A DNA stretch of 64,000 bases from Arthrobacter sp. SLBN-112 (lineage in GTDB: Bacteria; Actinomycetota; Actinomycetes; Actinomycetales; Micrococcaceae): assembly GCF_030944625.1 (NCBI RefSeq), contig NZ_JAUSXY010000001.1:2728001-2792000 (forward strand), written 5' to 3'. Position numbers and translations under genes: made by a program. Position 1 is the first letter of the stretch, and every line of letters begins with the position of its first letter. Positions 35,575 through 44,831 of the stretch are shown here, piece by piece. The notes below the pieces were generated by a model. The model ran no database searches. It was given only the letters and a program-made list of their open reading frames with translations, and had not been told where the DNA came from.

Positions 35575-36128
35575 TCAGCCGGTCACCCGCACTCCGCCTA
35601 CTGCCCCGGTCCAGGGCGTATCTGCGGGTGCAGGCAGTGACAGGTGCGCGGAAACATAGCCTTGTTGAAGTGTGATGACCTGTGACGCGGGTCCTGGGCA
35701 GTTCACCGTGAGCTCGACAGGCCAGAGCGTGACAGTGGATTCTCCTGGCGGATGAAGATCTTCGCGTTGGGAGCACCGATGCAGGCCGCGGTGACTGTGT
35801 ACTCGCCGGCCGCGTCTACCTGTTCCGTGGTGCCAAAACCCCTGGCAGGCCCGTCCAATGGCCCCTCTTGAAACAGGAGTACGTCTCCCGGGACAGCCTT
35901 TAGGAGCCCGTCCAAATCCTGGTAGTTCCTCACCTCGCCCTCAAGGACCAGGGGGTCAGCAGGTGGCGCCGCGGATTTCGTAGGCAGAGCCGTGGCCACG
36001 CCGTCAGCTTCGGTGCCCGGGGTATGTGCCGCATCCGGGTAGTCATAGGAACACCCGGCCATTCCGGCCAGACAGGCCAGCAGGCAGAGGGGCAAAGCCG
36101 GCGGGCGCCAGAAGCCTTTCGTTCGCAC
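35575..36128 (-). pseudogene. Lipoprotein of unknown function with a one-base frameshift
   Basis: From GTG 36128 the protein starts with a lipoprotein signal peptide 'LPLCLLACLAGMAGCSYDYP' (lipobox AGMAGC) and a domain 'DPLVLEGEVRNYQDLDGLLK'...'GEYTVTAACIGAPNAKIFIR'. It then ends early at 35703. The neighbouring frame continues with protein-like text 'STVTLWPVELTVNCPGPASQ'...'SLPAPADTPWTGAVGGVRVT' to a stop at 35575. One base missing near 35740 would reconcile them. The long upstream extension of the first frame is not protein-like. Function unknown; the mature protein would be exposed outside the membrane. Confidence 0.6.
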
Positions 36129-36344
36129 GCTTCCATGGTGATCGCGGCCACCGGTGAAAGCAACCAGCACACAAGGTGGAGGTGGATGGACCGGCGGCGT
36201 TTGGGGGGCGGCACCCATGGTCTCGTAGGTGCACTGGCCGCCGGTCCTGTCCCTGGTGCCAAGGCCCTGCCGCCTTGGCAGGATCTTGGTCTCTACGGTA
36301 GGAGCGGAACCCAAGCAACCGCCCACGTTCCACACAAATTTGGC

Positions 36345-37586
36345 TCAAGATTCGGGCCGGGCACTGGAGATCAGGGCGGCTGCGCCGGTGCCCGGCGCTG
36401 AACCGCGCCCATAGTGCAGGCGTGCGAGTGCCTGCGAAATCGCCGAAAGCCGCCTGGTGGAGGCAAGTCCCAAATGATAGACGTGCAGCTCGTCGGCGCC
36501 TGCCGCGTGAAGCGCGCCCCACTCGCTTGCCAGCCCGCCGCCGTCGGACGACTTTGGCGGCAACGCCAAAACGTACGCACCTGCGCGAACACCGGCGGCT
36601 GACATGGCTTGGACCGTCAGCGCGCCGTCGCTCGGGCTGCCCCAGCACGGCACGACGGCGGTCACGTCACCAAGCTGCCCCCACAGCCGGCTCCTGCGCA
36701 GGGACTCCACAGGCAAGAACGGTCCCGTGTTCCAGGGGTCCGGCGACGCGTGCAGGGATATGCGGGGACTGGAGCCGGAGGCTTCGACGGCTGCCAGGCA
36801 CTGATCCAGCAGCGCCGCTGTGGCGTCCCAGCGAACCTCCAGCAGGGGAAGGAAATCCCCTGCGTTTGGGGCCGTGGCCACGGTGAGTTCCGGATCCCCT
36901 GATTGCACCACCTCGGCGCGCACCCGGTCCTGCTGTGCGGCGGCCGGCAGCCCGCGCGCCTCGTAGGCAGCCTTGCACGCCGCACAGAAACACAGCGACA
37001 ACAGCGCCTGCACCCACGGTGAGTACTCGGCGCCTTCCGTCTTTTCGTGCCGGTTCTGATGGCTGAATCCCAGCGGGCCTACGGCTTCCAGGATGAGCCC
37101 GTCGGGTTGCCCGTCCGCGAGGACCCGCGCCACGATCCCGGCGGCGTACCCGCGAACCGCGGGGTGCGAGGGGCACAACGCGTAGCTGTACACCTCACCG
37201 AACGCGTTGCGTACGCACATGCCGGGGTTGTTGCCGCCGGCCGCGCTCGAGTGGGTCAGCACCGCCCATGCGTCCACCGGGAGGTTGGCTTGCCGCAGCG
37301 CCGAGGCGGCCTCGCCGAACGCGTTCTCCGTCCCCGTCCACTCCCACGCACTGCCGGGAACGAGGGCCTGGCCGGTGAAAGCATCACCGGCGGGCACGTA
37401 GAGCGCCGCGGATCCGGCATCCACCACGCGGCGGTCGGGGTGCCGCGGCGTCCCAGCGCGCACCGAGTGGTAGGCCGCCGCGAGCGCCACGCGGTCCACC
37501 CCGCTGTCCTTTATCCACTCAACGGCCTCGCGGTCACCGAGCACATCCCAGGGATAGAGGTACCCGGTGACCTGCGGCCCTACCAC
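36345..37586 (-). CDS. TIM-barrel-like protein coupled to glucarate dehydratase, unknown function
   Basis: 413 aa from GTG 37586, overlapping the gudD stop by seven bases, so the two are translationally coupled. Segments such as 'GYLYPWDVLGDREAVEWIKD', 'GVDRVALAAAYHSVRAGTPR', 'ALCPSHPAVRGYAAGIVARV', 'DGLILEAVGPLGFSHQNRHE' and the cysteine cluster 'SLCFCAACKAAYEARG' resemble glycoside-hydrolase-like TIM-barrel proteins of unknown activity, which often have CFCxxC after the sixth strand. No signal peptide is visible, so it is cytoplasmic. Context suggests it acts on a glucuronide or uronate-containing compound brought in by the adjacent importer, but this is inference. Confidence 0.65.
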   Translation of the reverse strand: MVGPQVTGYLYPWDVLGDREAVEWIKDSGVDRVALAAAYHSVRAGTPRHPDRRVVDAGSAALYVPAGDAFTGQALVPGSAWEWTGTENAFGEAASALRQANLPVDAWAVLTHSSAAGGNNPGMCVRNAFGEVYSYALCPSHPAVRGYAAGIVARVLADGQPDGLILEAVGPLGFSHQNRHEKTEGAEYSPWVQALLSLCFCAACKAAYEARGLPAAAQQDRVRAEVVQSGDPELTVATAPNAGDFLPLLEVRWDATAALLDQCLAAVEASGSSPRISLHASPDPWNTGPFLPVESLRRSRLWGQLGDVTAVVPCWGSPSDGALTVQAMSAAGVRAGAYVLALPPKSSDGGGLASEWGALHAAGADELHVYHLGLASTRRLSAISQALARLHYGRGSAPGTGAAALISSARPES

Positions 37587-38869
37587 CGGGGGAGGTCCGC
37601 GGTGAACTCGGGGACGAAGCGCTGCATGTAGCCGGTGTCATCCCGGGCCGTCATCCGGGCATCGAGGTACTGCTGGTGCAGTTCGGCGAGCTTTTCCCGG
37701 TCCAGCTCCACGCCCAATCCCGTGCCTGTGGGGACGCGGACGCTGCCGTCCACAAAGCGCAGGGCACCGGGCTTGACCACATCATTGTGCCCGTTCCAGG
37801 GATAGTGGGTGTCGCAGGCGTAGGTCAGGGCAGGGGTGGCCGCGGCCACGTGCACCATGGCGGCGAGGCTGATGCCCAGGTGGGAGTTGGAGTGCATGGA
37901 CAATCCTATTCCGAAGGTCTCACAAATGGCTCCCAGCTCCCGGGTGTGGCGCAGGCCGCCCCAATAGTGGTGATCACCGAGGATCACCTGGACGGAGCCC
38001 AGTTCGACGCTGCGCTTGATGTGCTCGAAAGCAACAACGCACATGTTCGTGGCCAGGGGCATGGTGGCCGCCGCGGCCACCTGGCCCATCCCGTCAAGGC
38101 CCGGTGTCGGATCCTCCAGGTACTCCAGCAGGCCTTCGGTTTCCCGGGCCACCCACCTGGACGTTTCCACGGTCCATGCGGTATTGGGATCGAGCCGAAG
38201 CGGCATGTCAGGGAACGCTTCGCGGAGCGCCCTGATGGCCTGGATTTCCTCGGCCGGCGGGAAGACTCCGCCCTTGAGCTTGATGGACTTGAACCCGTAC
38301 TCGGCGATCATTTTTTGTGCCTGCCGGACAATGCCCGCTGGGTCCAGCGCCTCGCCCCACTCATCTGTGATGGCGGGCTTGCCGTCCATTGCCGGATGCT
38401 CGGCCCACTTGTAGAACAGGTAGGCGCTGAAGGGTACTTCGTTGCGGACGGTGCCGCCCAGCAGTTCACTGACAGTCCGTCCTGTGGCGTGCCCTTGGAT
38501 GTCCAGTGCGGCAACCTCGAAAGCGGAGAAGACGGCGGCGCGTTCAAACGCGGACAGGGACGGGTCGAGGGCCCGGTTGATCAGCTGTTCCATCCGGGTG
38601 GTCTCGAAGACATTCACGCCTTTGATGGCGTTGGCCCCCGCTGCCAGGTTGTCCAGCCTGCTGCGTCCGCCGGAGCATTCGCCCAATCCCAGCAGGCCGT
38701 TGGCCGTCCGGACCTCGATAATTACCCGGTGGACCAGGGGCTCGTGGACTCCGACGGCGTTCAGCAGCGGCGGATCCGAAAACGCGATGGGGGTGATGGT
38801 GATGTCCGTGATGATGAGGTCTGCCGAAGTGGGCGTGGACGCGGCATGGATGGTGGTGCTGGTTTTCAT
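37580..38869 (-). CDS. gudD: Glucarate dehydratase (enolase superfamily)
   Basis: 429 aa from ATG 38869. Enolase-superfamily catalytic residues are visible: KxK in 'FKSIKLKGG' (K197, K199), metal ligands D227 in 'LRLDPNTAW' and E252 in 'LEYLEDPTPG', and the base H330 in 'MHSNSHLGIS'. The spacing K199-D227-E252-H330 closely follows E. coli glucarate dehydratase. It converts D-glucarate to 5-keto-4-deoxyglucarate. With the uronate dehydrogenase across the operator it makes an oxidative uronate route (uronate to aldarate to ketodeoxyaldarate). Later enzymes (kdgD and a semialdehyde dehydrogenase) are not in the window. Confidence 0.9.
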   Translation of the reverse strand: MKTSTTIHAASTPTSADLIITDITITPIAFSDPPLLNAVGVHEPLVHRVIIEVRTANGLLGLGECSGGRSRLDNLAAGANAIKGVNVFETTRMEQLINRALDPSLSAFERAAVFSAFEVAALDIQGHATGRTVSELLGGTVRNEVPFSAYLFYKWAEHPAMDGKPAITDEWGEALDPAGIVRQAQKMIAEYGFKSIKLKGGVFPPAEEIQAIRALREAFPDMPLRLDPNTAWTVETSRWVARETEGLLEYLEDPTPGLDGMGQVAAAATMPLATNMCVVAFEHIKRSVELGSVQVILGDHHYWGGLRHTRELGAICETFGIGLSMHSNSHLGISLAAMVHVAAATPALTYACDTHYPWNGHNDVVKPGALRFVDGSVRVPTGTGLGVELDREKLAELHQQYLDARMTARDDTGYMQRFVPEFTADLPRW

Positions 38870-38909
38870 TGAACTTCTTTCGTGGAATGGGCGGGGGAGG
38901 GGGTTCGCC

Positions 38910-39821
38910 CTACCCCTTGGTGGCGCCCGAGGTGATGCCGCGGATCATGGAGCGTTGCAGGAAGAGGTACACCAGGAGGCTCGGAACCATGGCCATCAGG
39001 GCGCCGGCCAGCAGCACTCCGGGTCCCACCGTGGTGTCATTGCGGAGTACCGAGAGTGCAACGGTCAGGGTGTAGTCGCTGGGGTCATTTGCTGCTATGA
39101 GTGGCAGCAGGTACTGGTCCCAGACCATCATGAAGCCGAAGATCCCGATAACGCCGAGGGCGGGTTTGCAGAGCGGGAGGATGATGGTGAACAGCATCCG
39201 GAATTCGCCCACCCCGTCCAACCGGGCGGCTTCCTCGATCTCGCCGGGGATCTCCTTCATGAATTCGCTCATGATGAAGATGGAGAAACCCCAGATGCCG
39301 ACCGGGAGGATGACGGCCAGGACGGAGCCGCGCAGGCTGATTCCCAGCAGCGGCAAATCTCCAAGGACCAAGGACAGCGGAATGCCGATGATCTCTTCCG
39401 GCAGCATCATTGTCATCAGGACCAGCAGCAGGACCAGCGCCTGTCCCCGGAACTTCTTCCGGCTCAGGCTGTAGGCGGCGAATACCGACACCGTCATCTG
39501 GAGCAGGAGGCCGCCGCCGGCCACCACCAAGGAGTTCAGCAGGTAGCCCCACAGCCCCTGCTGCGTGGCGGCTTCAAAGTTCCGGAGCGTGAAGCTCTTG
39601 GGCAGCAGCGATATGTCCGTGGGGCTGGAATTCCGGTCGAACGCTCCGGAAATGATGGCCATGAAGGGCAGCGCAAAGATGCAGAAAACGAGCACGCAGA
39701 GCAGGATGCGGAGGATCATGTTCGGGCCGACCCGGGGAGACCAGCCAAGGGCGGTGTCGAATCGCGCGCCCGCGGATGGTTTCGCTGTGAGTGCCCGCGG
39801 GCGGGAAGCGGTGTCGGTCAT
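38910..39821 (-). CDS. ABC transporter permease, MalG type (uronate/aldarate importer)
   Basis: 303 aa with six hydrophobic segments. The EAA loop reads 'EIPGEIEEAARLDGVGEFRM'. It overlaps the partner permease by four bases and precedes gudD by 40 bases, in one minus-strand operon led by the binding protein at 42090. No ATPase is encoded in the operon. Confidence 0.9.
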   Translation of the reverse strand: MTDTASRPRALTAKPSAGARFDTALGWSPRVGPNMILRILLCVLVFCIFALPFMAIISGAFDRNSSPTDISLLPKSFTLRNFEAATQQGLWGYLLNSLVVAGGGLLLQMTVSVFAAYSLSRKKFRGQALVLLLVLMTMMLPEEIIGIPLSLVLGDLPLLGISLRGSVLAVILPVGIWGFSIFIMSEFMKEIPGEIEEAARLDGVGEFRMLFTIILPLCKPALGVIGIFGFMMVWDQYLLPLIAANDPSDYTLTVALSVLRNDTTVGPGVLLAGALMAMVPSLLVYLFLQRSMIRGITSGATKG

Positions 39822-40768
39822 AGTGCGGCCTTCCTTTTGCCAAGAAGCTGAGTACCGAGGGTCAGCAGCAGGGTGACCACCAGCAGGAGGACAGCGGCTG
39901 CCGATGCCACACCGATGTCATTGCGCTGGAACCCGAGTGAGTACATGCGGGTCATCCAGACTTCGGTGGACCCGGCGGGGCCACCGCCGGTGAGCACGTA
40001 GACCTCCGTGAAGCTGCGAAGGCTGCGGATGGCGGCCAGGGTCAGGACAATCACCAGCGACGGGCGCAGGGCGGGCAGGGTGATGTACCGCAGCCGCTGC
40101 CAGATGGTGGCTCCATCCACCCCCGCCGATTCGTAGAGGGAACGGTCCACGCCGGTGAGGCCGGCCAGGATGATCACCATGTTGTAGGGCGCTCCGCTCC
40201 AGATGCCGACGACGGCGATGGACCACAGTGCCGTGTCCGTGCCGTTGAGGAATTGCAGGGGACCGAGTCCCAGCCAGCCCAGGATGCTGTTCAGCGGCCC
40301 GTCAGCGGTGGGGAAGTAGAGGATCCGCCAGATTTCGCCGACGACGGCCAGGGCCGTGACGACGGGAAGGAAGATGGTGGTGCGCAGGATCCACAGCGAC
40401 CGTGCCTGACCTTCCAGCAGCAGGGCCAAAGCGAACCCCACCACCAGTGCCCCCAGCGTCTGGGTCACACCGAGAACCACCGTGTGGCCCAGGGCTTCCA
40501 TGAAGCGGGCATCCGTCAGCACGCTGATGTAGTTGTCCAGGCCGACAAACACGTCGCCCAGGAACGGCTGGACCTTGAAGAAGCTCAGCCGGATGCCCTC
40601 GACCATGGGGATGAACTTGAAGTACAGGCCCAGGACGGCCGCCGGCACCAGGAAGAGCCAGATGGCCAGGAGTTGCTTGCCGTTGCGGCGCTTCCTGCGC
40701 GCCGGCTCCTGACCCGTATCCGGAGCCCGGGTCAACGACCGCGCTGGTTTGGTTGGGGCAGTGGTCAT
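39818..40768 (-). CDS. ABC transporter permease, MalF type (uronate/aldarate importer)
   Basis: 316 aa. A basic N-terminal tail ('ARRKRRNGKQ') precedes six helices, and the EAA loop is 'LYESAGVDGATIWQRLRYIT'. It overlaps both neighbours by four bases, which is strong evidence for coupled expression. It pairs with the MalG-type permease to import the ligand of the binding protein. Confidence 0.9.
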   Translation of the reverse strand: MTTAPTKPARSLTRAPDTGQEPARRKRRNGKQLLAIWLFLVPAAVLGLYFKFIPMVEGIRLSFFKVQPFLGDVFVGLDNYISVLTDARFMEALGHTVVLGVTQTLGALVVGFALALLLEGQARSLWILRTTIFLPVVTALAVVGEIWRILYFPTADGPLNSILGWLGLGPLQFLNGTDTALWSIAVVGIWSGAPYNMVIILAGLTGVDRSLYESAGVDGATIWQRLRYITLPALRPSLVIVLTLAAIRSLRSFTEVYVLTGGGPAGSTEVWMTRMYSLGFQRNDIGVASAAAVLLLVVTLLLTLGTQLLGKRKAAL

Positions 40769-42090
40769 GACTTTGCGTTCTGGCTTGTCAGTTCGTTGTT
40801 GATGGCAGTGTCAAGGTCCTTGAGCCCGGATGCCACATTGTCCGCCGCGCAATCGGAGGCGATCTTGTTCAGCGCTTCCGCCGCGGCCTGCTTGATCGGA
40901 ACGAAGTTGATGGCGGACGGGAACGACTTCGAAGAGTTCTTTAAAGCGTCCTGGACCACGGCCCAGCGCGGGTCGTTGTAGACGGCGGCGGCGTCGACGC
41001 CGGAGTTCACCGGCACCCGGACGATCGGCTGCTTGCCGGCGGTCATGCCTGCCTTCTGGCCCTCTGCTGAAACGAGGAAGTCAATGACCTGCTTGGTCTG
41101 GTCCTTCTTGCCGTTGGTGGCCGTGACGTAGATGTTTTCGCCTTCCGCCAGGACGGTGTTGTCCTTGCTGCCCTTGGGGGTCTCGATCACTTCGTACTTG
41201 TCCTTGCCGAGCGAAGCGTCGAAAGAGGAGAAGTTGTAGGGACCGGTCAGGATGATGCCTGTTTTACCGGTCTGGAAGAAGGGGGTTGCGGCGCTGGTGG
41301 CTGCTGTGAGGGCACCGGGCTGGGTGTTGCCGGGGGTGCAGAACTGCTGCTTGATCCAGGTGACGCCCGCCTGGGCGTCGGATGCGGAGGCTGAATACTT
41401 CCCGTTGCCGTCGTCCTTCAGGTAGGTCCCGCCGTCCTGCCAAAGGTAGGAGGAGGCCCACCAGCCGAAGTAGCCGCGTTCCGTGGATCCGGGAACAGTC
41501 ATGCCATAGGTGTCGGCCTGGCCGTTGCCGTCCGGATCCTGCGTGGCGAATGCGGTGGCGAGTTTCGCCAGGTCCTCCTGCGTTTTGGGAACGGGCAGGC
41601 CCAGCTTTTCGCGCCAGTCCTTGCGGATTATGGTCACCATGGTCTGTCGGGAGAACGGAACGCCGTAGGTGGATCCGTCCAGGCCCTGGGTTTCCTTCCA
41701 CAGGGAGTCCGGGATCGCGTCGTTGCCCGCTACGGAGGATTTATCGATTTTCTGCAGGTACCCCTGTGAGGTGTAATTGCCCAGGGCTGCTGAGTCATTG
41801 ATGACCAGGTCCGGCAGTTTCTTGGACGCTGCACGGGTTTGGAGCTGCTGGTCCAGGTCCGGGACGCCTTGGAAGTTGACCTGCACGCCCGTCTTGGCTG
41901 TGAACTCCTTGAACAGCGCGGAGTACGTGGTGGCGGCATCGGTTCCGGCGCGCGCCCACACCTCGATGGGTTGTCCATCATCCTTCGCCGCCGGTGCCGA
42001 AGAGCCGCTGCCGCAGCCGGTCAACAAGGCAGCCGAAGCCATGGACAGCGCCAGAGCCGCCCGGGAGCGGGACTTGAACTTCGAATCCAC
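40765..42090 (-). CDS. Sugar-acid ABC transporter substrate-binding lipoprotein
   Basis: 441 aa from GTG 42090 with AAGGAG seven bases upstream. The signal peptide ends in the lipobox 'ALLTGC' (cysteine at about residue 26). The mature part is a family 1 solute-binding protein ('PIEVWARAGTDAATTYSALF', 'LPDLVINDSAALGNYTSQGY', 'VPFSRQTMVTIIRKDW'). It heads the importer-gudD operon and shares a divergent promoter region with the uronate dehydrogenase gene, so its ligand is probably a uronate, aldarate or short uronide (inference). Confidence 0.9.
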   Translation of the reverse strand: MDSKFKSRSRAALALSMASAALLTGCGSGSSAPAAKDDGQPIEVWARAGTDAATTYSALFKEFTAKTGVQVNFQGVPDLDQQLQTRAASKKLPDLVINDSAALGNYTSQGYLQKIDKSSVAGNDAIPDSLWKETQGLDGSTYGVPFSRQTMVTIIRKDWREKLGLPVPKTQEDLAKLATAFATQDPDGNGQADTYGMTVPGSTERGYFGWWASSYLWQDGGTYLKDDGNGKYSASASDAQAGVTWIKQQFCTPGNTQPGALTAATSAATPFFQTGKTGIILTGPYNFSSFDASLGKDKYEVIETPKGSKDNTVLAEGENIYVTATNGKKDQTKQVIDFLVSAEGQKAGMTAGKQPIVRVPVNSGVDAAAVYNDPRWAVVQDALKNSSKSFPSAINFVPIKQAAAEALNKIASDCAADNVASGLKDLDTAINNELTSQNAKS

Positions 42091-42108
42091 TTTGATTCTC
42101 CTTTTTTA

Positions 42109-42158
42109 CATATATAAATGACTGTTACTATGTGAAACGTACTTCACGAGAGTATGAT
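42109..42158. promoter_or_regulatory. Divergent promoter region with palindromic operator (IclR candidate)
   Basis: GTGAAACGTACTTCAC (42132-42147) is an imperfect palindrome with GTGAA/TTCAC arms. Toward udh, TATGAT (42153-42158) is a good -10. Toward the importer, TTTCAC (reverse of 42132-42137) and TATATG (reverse of 42109-42114) are 17 bases apart. A protein on the palindrome would cover both promoters. The IclR regulator encoded downstream of udh is the obvious candidate. Confidence 0.55.
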
Positions 42159-42191
42159 CATGGTCACAGGCTGTCAACCACTGGAGGAAAC

Positions 42192-43025
42192 TTGGCCGCA
42201 CCATCGAGCCCCGTCACTGTCGCCGTCACAGGAGGGGCAGGCATGATGGCCACGTTGCTGCGGCCCTACTTGGCAGACGCTGGCTACGCTGTCCGCCTGC
42301 TGGACCTGGCAGAGGCTCGCGACCCCCGTGCGCACGAGTCGGTATACGTGGGATCCGTAACGGACCCCGACTTCATGAACGCCGCCTTGGCCGGCGTCGC
42401 CGGAGTCGTGCACCTGGGCGGCCTGCACCGTGAGAAAACGTGGGAGGAGCTTGTGTCCACCAACATCACGGGCACCCAGGTGACGCTCGAAGCGGCCCGC
42501 CGCAACGGCGTCGAACGCGTCCTTCTGGCCAGCTCCACGCACGCTGTGGGATTCCACCCCACGGGTGCCGCGGCTGCGGATGCTGTGCTGCCGCCTCGCC
42601 CTGATACCTACTACGGCGTTAGCAAAGCCGCCGTGGAAGCACTGGGCAGCCTGTACGCGGACAAGTTCGGCATGAAGGTGGTCAGCGCACGGATCGGGAC
42701 CGGGGGTGAACGGCCGGGAAACCTGCGGACCCTTGGCTCCTGGCTCTCCCCGGCCGATTCCTTCCGCCTGGTCCAGGCGGCCCTCAATGACGCGGGCGCG
42801 CCGGGGCACCACGTGGTGTGGGCGGTATCTGCCAACAGCCGCGGGTGGGCAAACCTGGAGGCCGGCCGTGCCATCGGATTTGAGCCGCGGGACAATGCGG
42901 AGGCATTTGCCGACGAGGTGGACACCACGACCCCCGACGCATGGGCCGCGCTTCTTGGCGGTGCCTGGGCCGGGAGTGACCATAAGCTGGGAATAGACAA
43001 CTACCCGCACCTGGCCGCCAAATGA
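42192..43025 (+). CDS. udh: NAD-dependent uronate dehydrogenase (SDR/epimerase family)
   Basis: 277 aa from TTG 42192, chosen for GGAGG four bases upstream; upstream codons of the frame lie in the promoter. The Rossmann motif is 'VAVTGGAGMMATLLRPYL', the catalytic pair is Y and K in 'DTYYGVSKAAVEALG', and 'LASSTHAVGFHP' and 'VSARIGTGGERPGNLRTLGS' match uronate dehydrogenases. The enzyme oxidises glucuronate or galacturonate to the aldarolactone with NAD+. Its divergence from an operon encoding glucarate dehydratase makes the assignment strong. The IclR gene follows after 40 bases. Confidence 0.85.
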   Translation: MAAPSSPVTVAVTGGAGMMATLLRPYLADAGYAVRLLDLAEARDPRAHESVYVGSVTDPDFMNAALAGVAGVVHLGGLHREKTWEELVSTNITGTQVTLEAARRNGVERVLLASSTHAVGFHPTGAAAADAVLPPRPDTYYGVSKAAVEALGSLYADKFGMKVVSARIGTGGERPGNLRTLGSWLSPADSFRLVQAALNDAGAPGHHVVWAVSANSRGWANLEAGRAIGFEPRDNAEAFADEVDTTTPDAWAALLGGAWAGSDHKLGIDNYPHLAAK

Positions 43026-43065
43026 CAGGCGGCGGGCTGGGACTGTGGCGAACGGGGGAGTACTA

Positions 43066-43878
43066 ATGGCATCACTCGAGGTACAGGAAAGTGCACGCGG
43101 GGAGGCGCCCGGCGGCGACGTAAAGCTCGTGAAGTCCGCGGAACGGACCATCGCGATCCTCGAACTCGTCGCCGCAGCTCCACAACCCCTGACCACAGCC
43201 GAAATCTTCAAATTGACGGGATATCCCCGCTCCAGCCTGCACTGGCTCCTGTTGACGCTTCTGGAGCTCAACTGGATCGAGCAGACCCCCGAGGGCGCTT
43301 ACCGGATCGGCACGCATGCATTGCTGTGCGGCACCGCCTACCTGGACCGGGATCCTGTGATGGGACACGTCCCCGGCGTCCTGGAAAAAGTCCGCAACGC
43401 GACGACCTTCACCACCCACTACGCCCGCCTGGACCGTTCCGATGTCATCTACCTGGCCACCCGGCAGGCGGTGGACCGCCGCCGGCTTTCCTCCCGGGTG
43501 GGCCGCAAGCTGCCGGCCCAGGTGACAGCATTGGGCAAGGCCATCCTCTCCGAATATACCGACGACGAAGTGCGGCAAAGGATTGGCGCGGGACCCTACG
43601 CCCCGCTGACACCGAACACCGTTGCCGACTTTGCGGCGCTGCAGGCAGAGCTGGCCGAATTCAGGAAGACCGGGCACTCCGTGGAGTGGGAGCAGAATAC
43701 CGTAGGGCTGTGCTGCGTCAGCGTGGTGGTCCCTTACCGCATCCCGGGCACCGATGCGATCAGCTGCTCCATGCCGGTTGAACTTGCCACCGACGACGTC
43801 ATCGAAAAGACCGTGGAGACCCTGCACTCAGCGGCGGGCGAACTGGCCCGCACCCTGCGCGCCGCGGGCATCAGGTAA
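43066..43878 (+). CDS. IclR-family transcriptional regulator
   Basis: 270 aa from ATG 43066 with GGGGGAG upstream; GTG 43045 is less likely. The winged helix ('SAERTIAILELVAAAPQPLT', 'AEIFKLTGYPRSSLHWLLLT') is followed by the effector domain ('LDRSDVIYLATRQAVDRRRL', 'LPAQVTALGKAIL', 'GLCCVSVVVPYRI'), as in IclR/KdgR proteins. It is co-transcribed with udh and likely represses the divergent promoters in the absence of a uronate pathway intermediate. Confidence 0.9.
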   Translation: MASLEVQESARGEAPGGDVKLVKSAERTIAILELVAAAPQPLTTAEIFKLTGYPRSSLHWLLLTLLELNWIEQTPEGAYRIGTHALLCGTAYLDRDPVMGHVPGVLEKVRNATTFTTHYARLDRSDVIYLATRQAVDRRRLSSRVGRKLPAQVTALGKAILSEYTDDEVRQRIGAGPYAPLTPNTVADFAALQAELAEFRKTGHSVEWEQNTVGLCCVSVVVPYRIPGTDAISCSMPVELATDDVIEKTVETLHSAAGELARTLRAAGIR

Positions 43879-44027
43879 AGAGTCAGTATCCGACGACGTC
43901 GAGCGCCACGAGGTGCGCGCCCACGCCATCAGCGAAGATCGCCATGGCCCCGCAAAATGTCTTGCTTCAGTCAAGGGATCCCCTCAGAGGATGGGGAGAT
44001 AACGGACGACGCCGGTAGGCTCGCGGT

Positions 44028-44831
44028 ATGGAAGCCGCACCTGCGATTTCAGTGGTCATTCCGACGCGGAACGATGCCAGCCAGCTGAAGGCATGCCTCG
44101 CCCTGCTGTCCGTGCAGACCAGGCCAGCCGACGAGATCATCGTGGTGGACAACTCCAGCAGCGACGACACTGCCGCAGTATGCGCCGCTGCCGGCGTGAA
44201 GCGGGTACAGGTGGACCTGCCGGGCATCCCGGCCACCGCGGCGGCGGGGTTTGACGCGGCGGCGGGCGCAATCATCGCCAGGCTTGACGCCGACTCGCGG
44301 CCTCCGCGGGAATGGCTCGAGCGCATCGAAAAGATCCTCGCCGTTTCAGGACCCCTCACTGCGCTTACGGGGCCGGGTGACTTCCATGGCGGGAACTTCC
44401 TGGGCCGCCTGGCCGGCCGCTGCCTGCTCCGGGGCGGCTACTTCAAGGTCGTTGGATTCCTGCTTGGCCACACCCCGGTCTACGGATCCAACTTTGCGCT
44501 CCACCGTGAAGTCTGGACCGGTATTCGGGACGCGGTGGTGCGGGACAACGCCTTGGTCCACGACGATCTTGATATCTCCTACCGGCTTCGTCCGGACATG
44601 GATGTCATCTACGATCACACCCTCACGGTTGGTGTATCCGCGCGCCCCTTTTCCAGCTGGCCTGCGTTCCGGCGCCGGCTCGTGATGTCGCTCGAAACGT
44701 TCCGCGTCGAATTCCGCTCCGAACCGCCGTTGCGACGCCGGCGGGAACGGTCACGCCGGCGGCGCAGGCAGCGGTCCACTCCGGTTACGGCTTCGGGGCT
44801 TTGGCATAAAGGGCCAGGAGGTCACGGCTGA
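44028..44831 (+). CDS. Family 2 glycosyltransferase
   Basis: 267 aa from ATG 44028; TAGGCT occupies -12 to -7, so the transcript is probably leaderless. GT-A features are 'ISVVIPTRNDASQLKACLAL', 'EIIVVDNSSSDDTAAVCAAA' and the DxD-type 'IIARLDADSRPPREWLERIE'. The donor and acceptor are unknown. The last 47 bases overlap the end of the convergent hydrolase gene, and the C-terminal tail is very Arg-rich ('RRRRERSRRRRRQR'), possibly a run-through tail rather than part of the conserved fold. Confidence 0.82.
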   Translation: MEAAPAISVVIPTRNDASQLKACLALLSVQTRPADEIIVVDNSSSDDTAAVCAAAGVKRVQVDLPGIPATAAAGFDAAAGAIIARLDADSRPPREWLERIEKILAVSGPLTALTGPGDFHGGNFLGRLAGRCLLRGGYFKVVGFLLGHTPVYGSNFALHREVWTGIRDAVVRDNALVHDDLDISYRLRPDMDVIYDHTLTVGVSARPFSSWPAFRRRLVMSLETFRVEFRSEPPLRRRRERSRRRRRQRSTPVTASGLWHKGPGGHG

